DNA from: Paramacrobiotus metropolitanus
Lineage: Eukaryota > Tardigrada > Eutardigrada > Parachela > Macrobiotidae
DNA length: 15,868 nt
NCBI RefSeq assembly: GCF_019649055.1
Contig: NW_026570712.1
Coordinates: 1 to 15,868 of the forward strand
Reading direction: 5' to 3'
This document shows, in pieces, positions 6,651 through 15,423 of the stretch. Both the position numbers and the translations under genes were made by a program. Within the stretch, counting starts at the first letter, position 1. Every line of letters starts with the position of its first letter. The notes beneath the pieces were generated by a model. That model ran no database searches. It had not been told where the DNA came from and worked only from the letters and a program-made list of their open reading frames with translations.

Positions 6651-7955
6651 TTAATGGAAACTTTCGTAGTAGGCCAGCTTGTCCTCCAACTCACGGATCC
6701 GCTGATTTGGGTCCCTCACGGTAGGCTGAGGCATCCGGTAGATGTCCGATTCTCTGTAGTTAGGAATTACTCGCTTGTCCAGGAGTGATGCAACATCTCG
6801 GTTCATGTGTTGACCGAAAGCGATTTCCGGTAGTTCCACAAATGGCAATACTTGATTGCAAATGGGCACGTTGAGTTTACGTGCTCTGTTGTCATCATAT
6901 GCGTGCCACATATCGAGTGCATCGCTGCGGCCTTCTGGAGAGTACGTACCATCCCACATAATTTCACTTGACCAAAATGGTAGATCGATGGGAAAATAAC
7001 GGTATGGTTTAAAGTAACCTGGGGATTGTTCAGTTTGTACGAAACGATTGGTGTTACGATCATAGCGGTACACAAAGCCGGTGCGATGCTCATAACGCCA
7101 TGTGTTATCGTCAGAAGGGTATTTGATCCACGGTGATCTGCTGAACTTGTCAAAACGCCAAGATTGGAAATAGTGGGGGCTCAAGACGGTACACATTGGC
7201 ACAGGAAACGAACAGTACTTGTTATCATTTAGATTGTTGACGTTGTCGCGTAAACTTGTTAGAAAGGAGGAAGTGCTTTCCAAAAGGCGGTGCTCAGCGA
7301 CTTGCATATTGTGCTCGGCCTGTGTGCGAGGCGGTCGAACATACTCACCAGTATTAATGGCATGATTAAGACTTCTAATGTGTATATTGTAATCTGACGT
7401 TTTGACGTGCTGTCCGATGTAAGGACTGTCAAGTTGACTCTGTGGGTCATCGGCGCGCTGACGGGGGCCGGTATAGAAATACCGGATATTATCTGGTGGT
7501 GGTCTGGCGGGTGTACTTCTAGCGGGGCGGACTGACGCGTGCGAAGCGGCAGCTTTCAGCGGCTGGCGCTGAACAATATTACTGTGTGAAGGGCGCTGTG
7601 CGTGCTGCCCATTACGGAAACGGTGCTTACTGCGGTTGGCGGAAGTGAACTGCATGGATTGACCGTGGTAGTCCGCGGTGTCATCTTCTGTATGCGCGAC
7701 GTCTTCGTCTTCCAACACAACACGACGTGGTGGTGGAGCGACTGTGTGCAACTCATGTGCGAGGTCGTTGGATGGCAAAGGCGTGTGATGCTCTTCAGGC
7801 GCATCAAAACTACCGTCGTCGTAGCCATCCATTTGAAGAACGTCTCGTTCATTATCAGTAGCTTCGTGATGTGGGTGCGACGAGTCAGTTGAAGTACTTT
7901 GCCGTGCTGGCTCTGATGCTGCTTGTTCAGCCTGGGCATTTGCGTCAGCGTCCAT
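6651..7955 (-). CDS. ORF3, novel intact protein in env position
   Basis: A 434-codon frame is open from the ATG at 7955 to the stop at 6651, with no break although gag and pol of the same copy are disrupted. Residues 1-155 look disordered: an acidic, His/Pro-rich first 100 residues, then a basic, Arg/Pro-rich stretch (about 108-155). Residues 157-410 look folded, with an amphipathic helix-like part (213-241) and an aromatic-rich block (245-350, with Trp at 266, 276, 286, 327, 334 and 350). A short charged helix (IRELEDKL) lies near the C-terminus. Only three Cys are present. I see no signal peptide, membrane span, furin site or fusion-peptide-like segment, so it is not a typical envelope protein. 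Two bases before the ATG is a strong 3' splice site, suggesting a spliced mRNA. I do not recognise the family; a packaging, nucleic-acid-binding or host-factor-modulating role would be guesswork. Confidence 0.8.
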   Translation of the reverse strand: MDADANAQAEQAASEPARQSTSTDSSHPHHEATDNERDVLQMDGYDDGSFDAPEEHHTPLPSNDLAHELHTVAPPPRRVVLEDEDVAHTEDDTADYHGQSMQFTSANRSKHRFRNGQHAQRPSHSNIVQRQPLKAAASHASVRPARSTPARPPPDNIRYFYTGPRQRADDPQSQLDSPYIGQHVKTSDYNIHIRSLNHAINTGEYVRPPRTQAEHNMQVAEHRLLESTSSFLTSLRDNVNNLNDNKYCSFPVPMCTVLSPHYFQSWRFDKFSRSPWIKYPSDDNTWRYEHRTGFVYRYDRNTNRFVQTEQSPGYFKPYRYFPIDLPFWSSEIMWDGTYSPEGRSDALDMWHAYDDNRARKLNVPICNQVLPFVELPEIAFGQHMNRDVASLLDKRVIPNYRESDIYRMPQPTVRDPNQRIRELEDKLAYYESFH

Positions 7956-7986
7956 TGCTATAACAAGAGAACGAATATTTTGGATT
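7956..7986 (-). promoter_or_regulatory. 3' splice site for ORF3 mRNA
   Basis: On the minus strand TTCGTTCTCTTGTTATAG ends at 7958, followed by CA and the ORF3 ATG. The pyrimidine-rich run and TAG fit the acceptor consensus, and CTTATCAA about 30 nt upstream could be the branch site. The leader has a matching consensus donor at 15203/15202. Confidence 0.55.
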
Positions 7987-8025
7987 GATAAGAATAAACG
8001 GCAACAAATGCTAGTGCATAGCGAA

Positions 8026-8043
8026 AACTATACGAGTATAGTT
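8026..8043. repeat. 18 bp palindrome between pol and ORF3
   Basis: AACTATAC-GA-GTATAGTT is a perfect 8 bp inverted repeat with a 2 bp centre. It lies in the 131 bp gap between the pol stop (8087-8089) and the ORF3 start. Whether it is functional is unknown. Confidence 0.5.
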
Positions 8044-8086
8044 ACCTAGATATATAAAGTACATACGAGTACAGTAACAGTGCATG

Positions 8087-8420
8087 TTATTTACGCGGTC
8101 TCAGTCTCTTAAGGTACTCTTCCCGGCTAGATTGCACATCGGGATCGTATGTTTTATAGGACTTCAACTTAGAAGCATGTACTGTGTCAACGAGTTTTTT
8201 TCCGAGTGCCGGGATTGCACTTAATTTCGATGTTACCATCCGCTTTACGTCAAAGACTGTGTATGGACCTTTATATTTATCAGCTAACTTTTCAGTTCGT
8301 CCTACTCTCTGGCCCCATCTTACGTAAACTGCATCGCCAGGTTTAAAGGATATGTCTTGCTTATGCGCATCGTAATGCTGGGAATTGCTATCGGAGCGAT
8401 GTTGGTCAAAACCTGAATCC
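8087..8420 (-). pseudogene. pol: Integrase C-terminal domain (GPY/F), shifted frame
   Basis: Read on the minus strand in the frame after the core-integrase frame, about 100 codons run to a TAA at 8087-8089. They include KPGDAVYVRWGQRVGRTEK and KYKGPYTVFDV, the GPY/F module that follows the integrase core in Ty3/gypsy elements and helps bind DNA. The C-terminus is basic (YLKRLRPRK). The upstream frame stops at 8406, so a small frameshift lies at about 8406-8425. Confidence 0.85.
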
Positions 8421-9734
8421 TACGGCGTGCTGCCATTTTGTACGCATTTCTTGTATGTACTCGCGTAGAGACGTATTGGTGTCTTGCTGGGCACTAACGT
8501 TAGCGTAGATTGAATCAACAAGGAGCCGGGGTTTAACTCCATACAGCAGGAAATACGGTTCGACTAATGTTGTACTGTGCTTCGTGGTGTTGTATGCAAA
8601 CGTATTGTAAGGGAGATAGTTTTCCCAGTTATTTTGCTCCTTATTAACGTACATCGTTAGTTTCTCAGCGAGGAAACGCATCATGCGCTTCGCCAGTGCA
8701 TTGGACTGCGGACGATGCGCTGTCGTAAAGTGCATTTTAATATCCAGAATTTGTGCAATTTTCTCAATGACTTTGCTGGTATATGCAGAACCACGATCGC
8801 AAGTAAAGTGTGTAGGCGGACCGAACGGTAAAATAATGCGATTGATAATAAACTGTGCGGTTTCATCTTTTCCGGTTGTCTTGACGGATTGAGTGACAAC
8901 ATACCGGGAGACATTTTCAACTGCGACAATAATGTGTGCGTTGCCCTGGGGAGACTGGTGAAAGGGGCCAAGGTGGTCAATGGACCATGACTGTAATAGG
9001 TCATATTGTTTCGTCTGCTCTAGGTAACCGGAAGCGGGCACGTTAGCATAATGACGTTTTTGGCATTTTTCGCATGCTTCGCAATAGTTTTTGACATAAT
9101 GAAACATGTGGGGCCAGTAGTAACGTTGTGCTACAGAATGCCAGGTGCGAGCGAATGCACAGTGAGCACTGAACGAGGCATCGTGACATGCATAGAGTAC
9201 TTCGGCACGCATGCTACGCGGTAAACAAATCAGCAGTGCTTGCTTTCCTTTTCTCATCCGGAACTTGTACAGTATACCGGCGACAAAACGGAAGTTATTT
9301 GCCATCTTACGAGTATTACGGCGTGCAGCTGCATAGTACTCAGTGTTGGACAGCAGTTTCTTTATGTGACTGCAAAATTCATCTGCATCTTGCTGTTCAA
9401 ACAAGTACTGTTGACTACTGAGCGGCTGAACACTATACAACGGGATATCGCAGTCGTCGACAGTGCTTGTCGGCTCGAAAGGGTTGCGGCTAAGCAGGTC
9501 GGCGTCCTGATGTAGTCTACCCTTGCGGTACTGTATTTTAAAATGGTACTCTTGCAGTAACAACGCCCAGCGGTTGAGGCGACCTTGTGGCTCTTTTAAG
9601 TTTAACAGATACTCTAGTGCAGCATGGTCATTTATGACGACTAAGTGTTGACCAGCCAAGTAATGTTTGAACTTCTTGATAACGAACACGATTGCGTACA
9701 TCTCTTTTTCGGAGGAAGGGTAGTTCATTTCGTG
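8406..9734 (-). pseudogene. pol: RNase H C-terminus and integrase core
   Basis: This frame continues the RT frame after an in-frame stop. Residues 1-83 from the Met at 9728 finish RNase H (EKEMYAIV, NDHAALEYLL, DADLLSRNP, all expected acidic positions kept). Residues 182-222 are the HHCC zinc module (H182, H189, C219, C222) and 240-360 the integrase core. Two of the three catalytic acids are present, D251 (SIDHLGPF) and D311 (TCDRGSAY). The third, expected 35 residues later, is Lys (K347, codon 8690-8688, motif NALAKRM). Integrase uses this triad to join element DNA to the host genome, so the encoded protein should be inactive. The frame ends at 8406, just before the GPY module in another frame. 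Confidence 0.9.
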
Positions 9735-10686
9735 TTAGTCAAGAATTTTGCTTGCATACGCCACAACATACCATCCGTCGGCATGCTCCTGTTCTAGGAT
9801 GGCACCGACGCCGACGCCGGAGGCGTCAGTCTTAATTTGCGTTTTCAGACGGTGATCAAAGGGCTTTAAAAGCGGTGCAGTGACGAGACAGCGTTTGAGT
9901 GCATCAAACGATACTTGTTGTTCAGATTTCCATGTAAATGGTACATCTTTTCGCGTAAGCTTAATTAACGGGGCGGAGACAGTCGAAAAATTATGAATAA
10001 ATTGACGGTAATATCCCAGAGCGCCAATAAACGATTTGATGTCGCGAGATGTTTTAGGCGTGGGAAAATTTGCGACTGCGCTGACCTTTGCAGGATCGGG
10101 TTTTATTCCTGACGCGCCGATTATGTGCCCTAAGAATTTAATTTCGTTGAACCCAAACTCACATTTCTTGGGAGAGATCGTAAAGCCAGCGGCGCTGACT
10201 GCGTGCAGTACTTGCTCAAGCAGTTTGCAGTGAGCCTCAAAGGTTTCTCCACCCACAAGTACGTCATCAATGTAACATATGACACCTTGCCATTTAAGGT
10301 GTGCTAGAACGCTGTCCATAGCGCGCTGGAAGGTGGCGGGAGCTCCGTTCAGTCCGAACGGCATACGAAGGAATTCGTACTGTCCGTCTTGGGTGACAAA
10401 CGACGCCTTCGGTATGGCGTTATCTGCAAGGGGTATTTGCCAGAAACCCGAGTTGAAGTCAAGACTGGAAAAGAATTTCGACGTCCCAAAACACGAAATG
10501 GCATCGTCCACCCGTGGCAGTGGCCACATGGGTCGGCCGGTAATGGCGTTGAGTGCACGAAAGTCGCAACAAAATCTGGCGGTAGCGCTAGGGTCTTTTC
10601 GACGAACTAATACGACAGGGCACGCCCAAGGCGAAGTTGAGGGGCGGATGATATTTTGATCGAGCATTTCTTGTACAGTTGTACTT
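9735..10686 (-). pseudogene. pol: Reverse transcriptase and RNase H N-terminus
   Basis: The RT is readable from about 10675, where the homologous sequence enters this frame (EMLDQNIIRPSTSPWACP). The frame itself extends upstream to 10787, but those roughly 38 codons are out-of-frame noise. RT catalytic residues are intact: SSLDFNSGFWQIPL (D110 of the frame from 10787) and YIDDVLVGG (D174, D175). RNase H starts with KTDASGVGVGAILEQ (D321). The frame ends at an in-frame TAA (9735-9737) after ASKILD. The next codons (HEMNYP) continue RNase H without a frame change, so the stop is a point mutation within the domain. Together with the next segment this makes the polymerase that copies element RNA into DNA. 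Confidence 0.92.
10671..10684 (-). other. 8 bp insertion breaking the RT start
   Basis: On the minus strand GTACAACTGTACAA contains GTACAA twice. An 8 bp partial duplication here accounts exactly for the frame change between the upstream spacer segment (ending QIQTQVQ) and the RT frame (EMLDQ). It is a lesion of this copy. Confidence 0.65.
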
Positions 10687-11416
10687 GAGTTTGTATCTGT
10701 ATGCGTTGTGCATAAGATGTACGATACGGTAATTTCTTTATCGGCTGATGATGGCCGGTATCGATCTCGTGTTGTACTTTGCCACATTCACCAAGAGGAC
10801 GATTTTTGCTTGGAAAGATGCGGTGGTATTTTACGAGCATGCGAACAAGGGTGTTACGCTGTGCGGTATTCAAGCGGTTGCTAAATTTCATTGCGCGGAT
10901 GTGATTATTCAGCTCTGTACGATCGGCATCGGTCATCTGCGCGGTTTCCACATTGTGTACAGGTACTTCCACAATCGTATCGACCGGTTCCATGTATCCT
11001 ACTAATACACCTTTCTTCAGCCGTACTGGCTTATCAGAGAAATTGGTGATCATAACTGACAGACAACCATTGCGAGCGGTGGTAAGTGAATTAGGGACGG
11101 CTACTAGAGAATTCGTCAGCAGCGTTTTGTTACCGGTGATCATAACGTCGCCACTGTACGAGTCGGGTGCGGTGACATTGAGAACGGTGCCGTGCTTAGG
11201 GGGTAAGACAGTTGTAGACTGTAGCCGTATACCAGAACGGTACCATGTCACTGGCGCTACGTCGGATAAGGGTGTGCTGGGAGACGCCGGGGGACAGCCT
11301 GGGAGTGTGTCAGACTCGTACTGAGAGGAAAACGGTAGTGGATCAACAGGCAGCTGCTGGGGCATTGATGGGGTGTGCTGATCAGCCGTCAAGGAGGACG
11401 CCGAACTGATGGGCAA
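10685..11416 (-). pseudogene. pol: Pol spacer domain and RT entry segment
   Basis: Two parts are visible. At about 11250-10950 a beta-rich segment reads VLPPKHGTVLNVTAP and later SDKPVRLKKGVLVGYMEP. This resembles the spacer domain found between protease and RT in many gypsy polyproteins, with its typical N-x-SD-x-PV-x-L-x-KG pattern. At 10810-10690 comes the RT lead-in (HEIDTG..PIKKLPYRTSYAQR), which matches the conserved H-I-D-T-G...PYR entry of gypsy RTs. The first 55 or so residues are low-complexity Ser/Pro linker. The true start is upstream in pol, not the ATG at 11416. The frame is broken at 10671-10684. Confidence 0.75.
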
Positions 11417-12255
11417 CGTGCGGTGCTCGCTGGTTGCGGTCGACGATTCTGTCGGAAGGAGCGGAGAGGCTGCATGTGACAGCAGCGTGGACGGCTGAAC
11501 ATAGCAAGCAGCGTTGACTGCTGCAGCAACTGGACAGAAGCAGCATAGTGCATGTGCTGCGGGGTCAGCGCACGTTGAAAGGAAGTTGATGTAGTAGTCA
11601 CGGCTATTACACTCGCATTCTGCGTCCGGGGGTGGCAGCCGAACAATGACCGACGGCTGTCAGTGTCCGTGCAGCAGGTGCACTGGCTGTCGACCTGACA
11701 TCGGTACTGTAATTAATACCGACCGGAGCGCATCGGTTGATGCTGCGCCACCAACCTGCAGGGCACAAGAATGGAGGAATCTGCACTTAGTGCAAAGGGT
11801 GTGCGCGACAGTGTGACCGGTGCTCGTTCACACGGAGTAATCGGAGAGTGGGCCTGCGATAAAGTCTGTTTGTGTGCTGGCCGACGTGTACTGAACAGAA
11901 TTGCATGTTTGCGTTGTACTGTAGACGCGTAGAGGGACGTGGCTGATGGGCGGAAGTGACCCGTGGCCATGCTGGAAAGTACAGTGCCCGGCGCAGTGCG
12001 TGGTGCTGTCGACTGCGCGGGACACACAGAAAGGGAGGCCGTGGCGTTAGTGGCCGTGAAGGCGGCAGCTCGACAACCGTGGGGAGGGTACGCCTCAGTC
12101 GCATGTCCGCAGAATTTACGCCGCAAACGTCGAGACGGTGCTGCTGCACAAAACGAGTACGCGGAATCAAGGTGTCAGCCACCAGCATATCCTGTACGTC
12201 TGATACGATAGGTTCACGCGATAATAATTTATGTACTTTACGAGTCGGCAACATC
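11417..12255 (-). pseudogene. pol: Decayed pol linker after protease
   Basis: Several overlapping minus-strand frames are partly open here, and none gives a continuous domain. Just after the protease, REPIVSDVQDMLVADTLIPR (about 12200) looks like real polyprotein sequence. Further on, Ser/Thr/Pro/His-rich sequence in three alternating frames suggests a low-complexity linker with undetectable indels. I assign it to pol by position only. Confidence 0.5.
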
Positions 12256-12771
12256 GTTCGAAACATAGGATACCGTTACGACAGCTAATCCATATATCAT
12301 GTTCTTTCAGAAAATCGTTACCAAGAATTATCGTCGTTCGGCATACCACAAAACTATGAACATTAAATGTTTGATTGTTCGATGCGTCAGGTTAATTGTA
12401 ATCTCTGCGAAATACGATTCACGTGCTGTAAATCGATCGGAAATGGTCGCAAATTGTAGTTTAGGTGCACCTTTTACAAATCTGCGAAACGGAAGCTTGA
12501 GGTGTGCAGCAACGGGTTCAGACATTATGCTAGTGCCGGCACCAGTATCAATAAGTACTTCTAAATTGTAACCGTTGATGTTCAAGGGAATGTAAGCTGG
12601 ACGAACAGTCTGAGGCATTGAAAGGCCCGCGTACGGGCTGGTCGTGCCTGGCAGCATGGGTATTGTTTCACTTTTCATTTGAACGTCGAATGTATGAACT
12701 TCAGTAATCGAGTAAAATTTAGGAGGATGATAGCTGCGGCCATACGGACCTCCTTTATCGTAAGGCCTCAT
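12256..12771 (-). pseudogene. pol: Retropepsin-like aspartic protease
   Basis: The frame opened at 12771 (first Met) contains LIDTGAGTS at residues 73-81, the active-site loop of retroviral-type aspartic proteases (catalytic D75). The C-terminal landmark ILGNDFLKEH is present at about 12330-12300 but one frame away, so an indel lies near 12335-12350. The protease cleaves Gag and Pol polyproteins. Its N-terminal 60 residues (YHPPKFYSITEVHTFDV) link gag to protease. The frame begins 17 nt before the end of the preceding gag frame and is +1 relative to it, so it may have been entered by programmed frameshifting. Confidence 0.85.
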
Positions 12772-12952
12772 TCTTTTCCCTGGGCGGTTGCCCAGAACGC
12801 ATTGCCCTGTTGTGCAACGCGATGTTGTATATACTCATCGTATTCGCGTTGTACCTACGCTTCATCCTGAGGCAGATACGTTCAATGCGAAACTTATCGT
12901 CCGGAGCAGCTTGTGTGCACTCCGTGTACGAGTGAATAAAATCGTGACACTT

Positions 12953-12957
12953 GGGGG
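12953..12957 (-). other. gag: Homopolymer frameshift within the zinc knuckle
   Basis: A run of five G (C on the sense strand) sits between the first and second Cys codons of the CCHC motif. The first Cys is in one frame, and the remaining Cys-His-Cys are in the +1 frame, consistent with one extra base in the run. Confidence 0.75.
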
Positions 12958-13019
12958 CAAAAGATTTTGCCATTGTCCAAGCGGCTATCAAAATCGATGA
13001 ACTTCGGCGGTATTCGCTT

Positions 13020-13463
13020 TGGTTCATCTCGGGATGACCGGCGCTCGCGGCCAGTACGGTCTGATCGTTCATTGCGGTGCTCGCGTGGTGAACGATCACT
13101 GTACTGTTGGCGATTATCTGAGCTGCGACCACGCTGACCAAAGCGATCGGCGCTGGGTGAACGAATTCCGGTGCGGCCGGATGCACTGTACCGAGTGCCA
13201 TCCCGACTGCGGCTACCCGAGCGGTATCGATCAGTCGTATCGTTACGGTCGTAGTGCGATTGACGTGTATCGGCTTGATCACGGCTGCGAGAGCGGAAGC
13301 GGTCACGAGATTCATCACGCCGGCGCCAGTCGCGATCAACCGGGCGACCATTGCTGGGATGGCGATAGCGGCTTCGGTCACCATACTGGCTACCTTGCTC
13401 TGCACTGCGACGATAGGGGGGCGGGCTGCGCGATCGGTACGGGTCAGGTGAACGGGAGCGCTG
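13020..13463 (-). other. gag: SR-rich domain inside Gag
   Basis: Between capsid and zinc knuckle about 150 residues consist largely of Arg, Ser, Asp and Tyr (RSRSPDPYRSRSPPPYRRS near its start), like the RS domains of splicing factors. Gypsy Gags usually have a shorter basic stretch here. The composition also creates open frames in other registers, which are not genes. Confidence 0.75.
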
Positions 13464-15196
13464 GGTAGTGCTATACCGCTGCTGTGTGTCACGTTCACTG
13501 TAATGTTTCACTTCGATCGGGTTTGATTCAGATCCGGTAGCGTCAGTGCGATCAACGACAGCAAGTTTGGTAAGTACTGAACGAATATCACTAACCGTGC
13601 TGGTCTTTGTGATAGCCAAAAACTTGCGGTACTCAGGAACATCAGAAAACGCGCGATTTATTTCCGCAATTTTATACTTTTCAGGCATGAGTGCATCAAT
13701 CTCCTGAAAAAGTACCTGCATTTCGTCCAGAAACTGGTTGACGTCCATGCCCTTTTTGAAAACTTTCTTCGACAACTCAAGGCGTTTAATCATTTCGTAA
13801 TCTTCTGGTAGAAAGCGCTCAACTAAAACTGATTTCCACTGATCATACGAGTACAGCTTATTAACTGGCCACAGCCCTTCGAAATAGCGTCGTGGTGCTT
13901 CACCGAGATAGTTAGGTAGCATTTTCACTTTGCGTTCGTTGTCCCAACCAAGAGTATCAGCTGCGCGATCAAACTGCTGGAAGAAAGCAGTAATAGTGTA
14001 TTCCGGCTTATTATTAAAATTTCGATCTTAAAATCTTTTGCGTTCAGCCGCGAATTATTGTTATTAGAATCTAGCCTTAAACTGCGTAAAAGATCGACGA
14101 GGTTGTTGTGATCTATACGTTCTGCCTGTATAGAGGCGTTGTGCGCTGCCGGTTGAACAGTGCGAGCGGATGGCTGTGCTGTAAGCCGCTCATGCACTTG
14201 GACGCCTGGTGAACGAATGCGTGCATTAGGCCCACCATGTACAACAGCGGGCGATGCTGCGCGGGAAAGTCTGTGTACCGGCTTGTGTGCGCCCTGTTTG
14301 CTGACGGAACTGGCTGATTGATTCAGCATGCGAGAGGTTCAACAAATTGTCGAGATCCTCAAGCAAGTGTTCTGGCAGCGATTCACCTATGCGGCGATAT
14401 AGTGATCGGATGTCTCGGAAGTTGCCTGTACTTGCGTCGACTGTGTCCAGATCGAAATCTGGAATATGTGAAGGTACTGTGAGACGTGCGGTCTGGAACT
14501 GCATTGAGCGCCTTCAGTACGCGCTGCAGTCGCCTGTGCTTGTAGGCTGTCTCTCTGAGTGTGCAAACGTGTGGCCGATGCGGCGTTGCTCTGTACAGTG
14601 TTCACAGCCGGCGCAGCTGACTCATCAGCAGACGGAGACCGGGAGCGCTGGAGCTGATCCACAGTAATGTGGTTTACAAACATATGTGCAGCGAGCGCGT
14701 TTATCATTTTGGCCTTGGTGTCTTTTGCAGAGATTTGCACATTGAGATTTCGACAAATGTCACGTACTGCAATCCGAGTGAATGCAGCATTAAGTTCTTG
14801 CTTTAAAGATTCCATTGCGTACGCGGAGCGTGACAGCTAATGGGTTTGATCTCAGTTCAAATCGGCGCCAAAACGATAGACTACTGGAATGTGAAAGTTG
14901 CAAGACAAAGCAAATGTGACAGACGTAGTGTAAGGGACAGAATACAGAGAACCAAACTGTGGTGCCGTGCCGGCAAATTCAATAACGTTCTCGAAAAACT
15001 ACTGAAGTGAGATGCTCTGGCAGAGAAAACAGCGAAGGTGTACTACCTATGTGGCTATCTGCGCCAGTCAAGTCGCCATTAAACGGTTAATCAAGATGAA
15101 CTGTAATTAATTACGCACGTAGATTGCAGTGCTTGCATTCAGTTAAGATACAGTAGAGAAAGAGAAACTTCGACAAAACAGAATAATAGTATCGTT

Positions 15197-15206
15197 ACTC
15201 ACCTAA
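15197..15206 (-). promoter_or_regulatory. 5' splice site in leader
   Basis: On the minus strand TTAG|GTGAGT matches the metazoan donor consensus, with the exon ending at 15203. It could join the leader to the acceptor two bases before ORF3, giving a subgenomic mRNA as retroviruses do for env. Confidence 0.5.
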
Positions 15207-15408
15207 CTGCAGTCGTGGAATCTTGTAATGCTGCAGGTAGGACGGGATTTCCGGTCCGGTATGGAATGGGCGAACGCTCCTCTTTGGAGTGCTTCTGTGG
15301 GCCGGGCAATTCAGGCGCTTGGCTGCCTTGATCCGGCTACAAGGAGAGTCGGTGGAGCGAGTGGGGATGGTGGGAATGGTTGCGATGTGAAGCTTCCGGG
15401 CTGGTTTT

Positions 15409-15423
15409 AACCCAGGAGCGCCA
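15409..15423 (-). promoter_or_regulatory. Primer binding site
   Basis: Directly after the 5' LTR the sense strand reads TGGCGCTCCTGGGTT. It begins with TGG, the complement of a tRNA CCA end, and implies a primer with discriminator G. The tRNA is not identified by eye; it is not the commonly seen Lys or Leu type. Confidence 0.65.

Larger units (their letters stand above)
12755..14815 (-). pseudogene. gag: Gag polyprotein, broken by frameshifts
   Basis: The start is probably the ATG at 14815. Its first 40 residues (VRDICRNLNVQISAKDTKAK) faintly resemble a SAP-like helix pair. The Gag capsid region follows at about 14030-13560 (ITAFFQQFDRAADTLGW, then LPNYLGEAPRRYFEGLW), the classic retrotransposon Gag pattern. 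Next come about 150 residues rich in RS/SR/RD (13463-13020), then a CCHC zinc knuckle of spacing CX2CX4HX4C. The knuckle spans a frame change at a five-G run (12953-12957). The last frame ends at 12755. Other frame changes lie near 14510, 14330 and 14030, so no Gag can be made from this copy. Gag would form the particle core and bind element RNA. Confidence 0.85.
14816..15423 (-). other. Retrotransposon 5' leader
   Basis: About 608 bp between the 5' LTR and the gag ATG carry the PBS at the LTR edge and a consensus splice donor at 15203/15202. No open frame with recognisable content is present. A packaging signal would be expected here but cannot be identified. Confidence 0.6.

Noticed and set aside
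6651-7955. Envelope glycoprotein
   Set aside because: The position fits, but there is no signal peptide, transmembrane segment, cleavage site or Cys-rich ectodomain.
9735-9737. Programmed stop-codon readthrough
   Set aside because: The stop falls inside RNase H, not between gag and pol, so a point mutation in a decaying copy is simpler.
11713-12266. 137- and 159-codon overlapping ORFs as distinct genes
   Set aside because: They are alternative frames of the low-complexity pol linker between protease and RT. Position explains them better than new genes.
13019-13468. 149-codon plus-strand ORF opposite Gag
   Set aside because: It is the antisense of the SR-rich Gag segment, whose biased codons leave several frames open. 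It has no domain and no homology I can see.
12755-13498. 247-codon minus-strand ORF as a separate gene
   Set aside because: Only its last part (after about 12957) is real Gag sequence; the rest is the SR-rich region read in the wrong frame.
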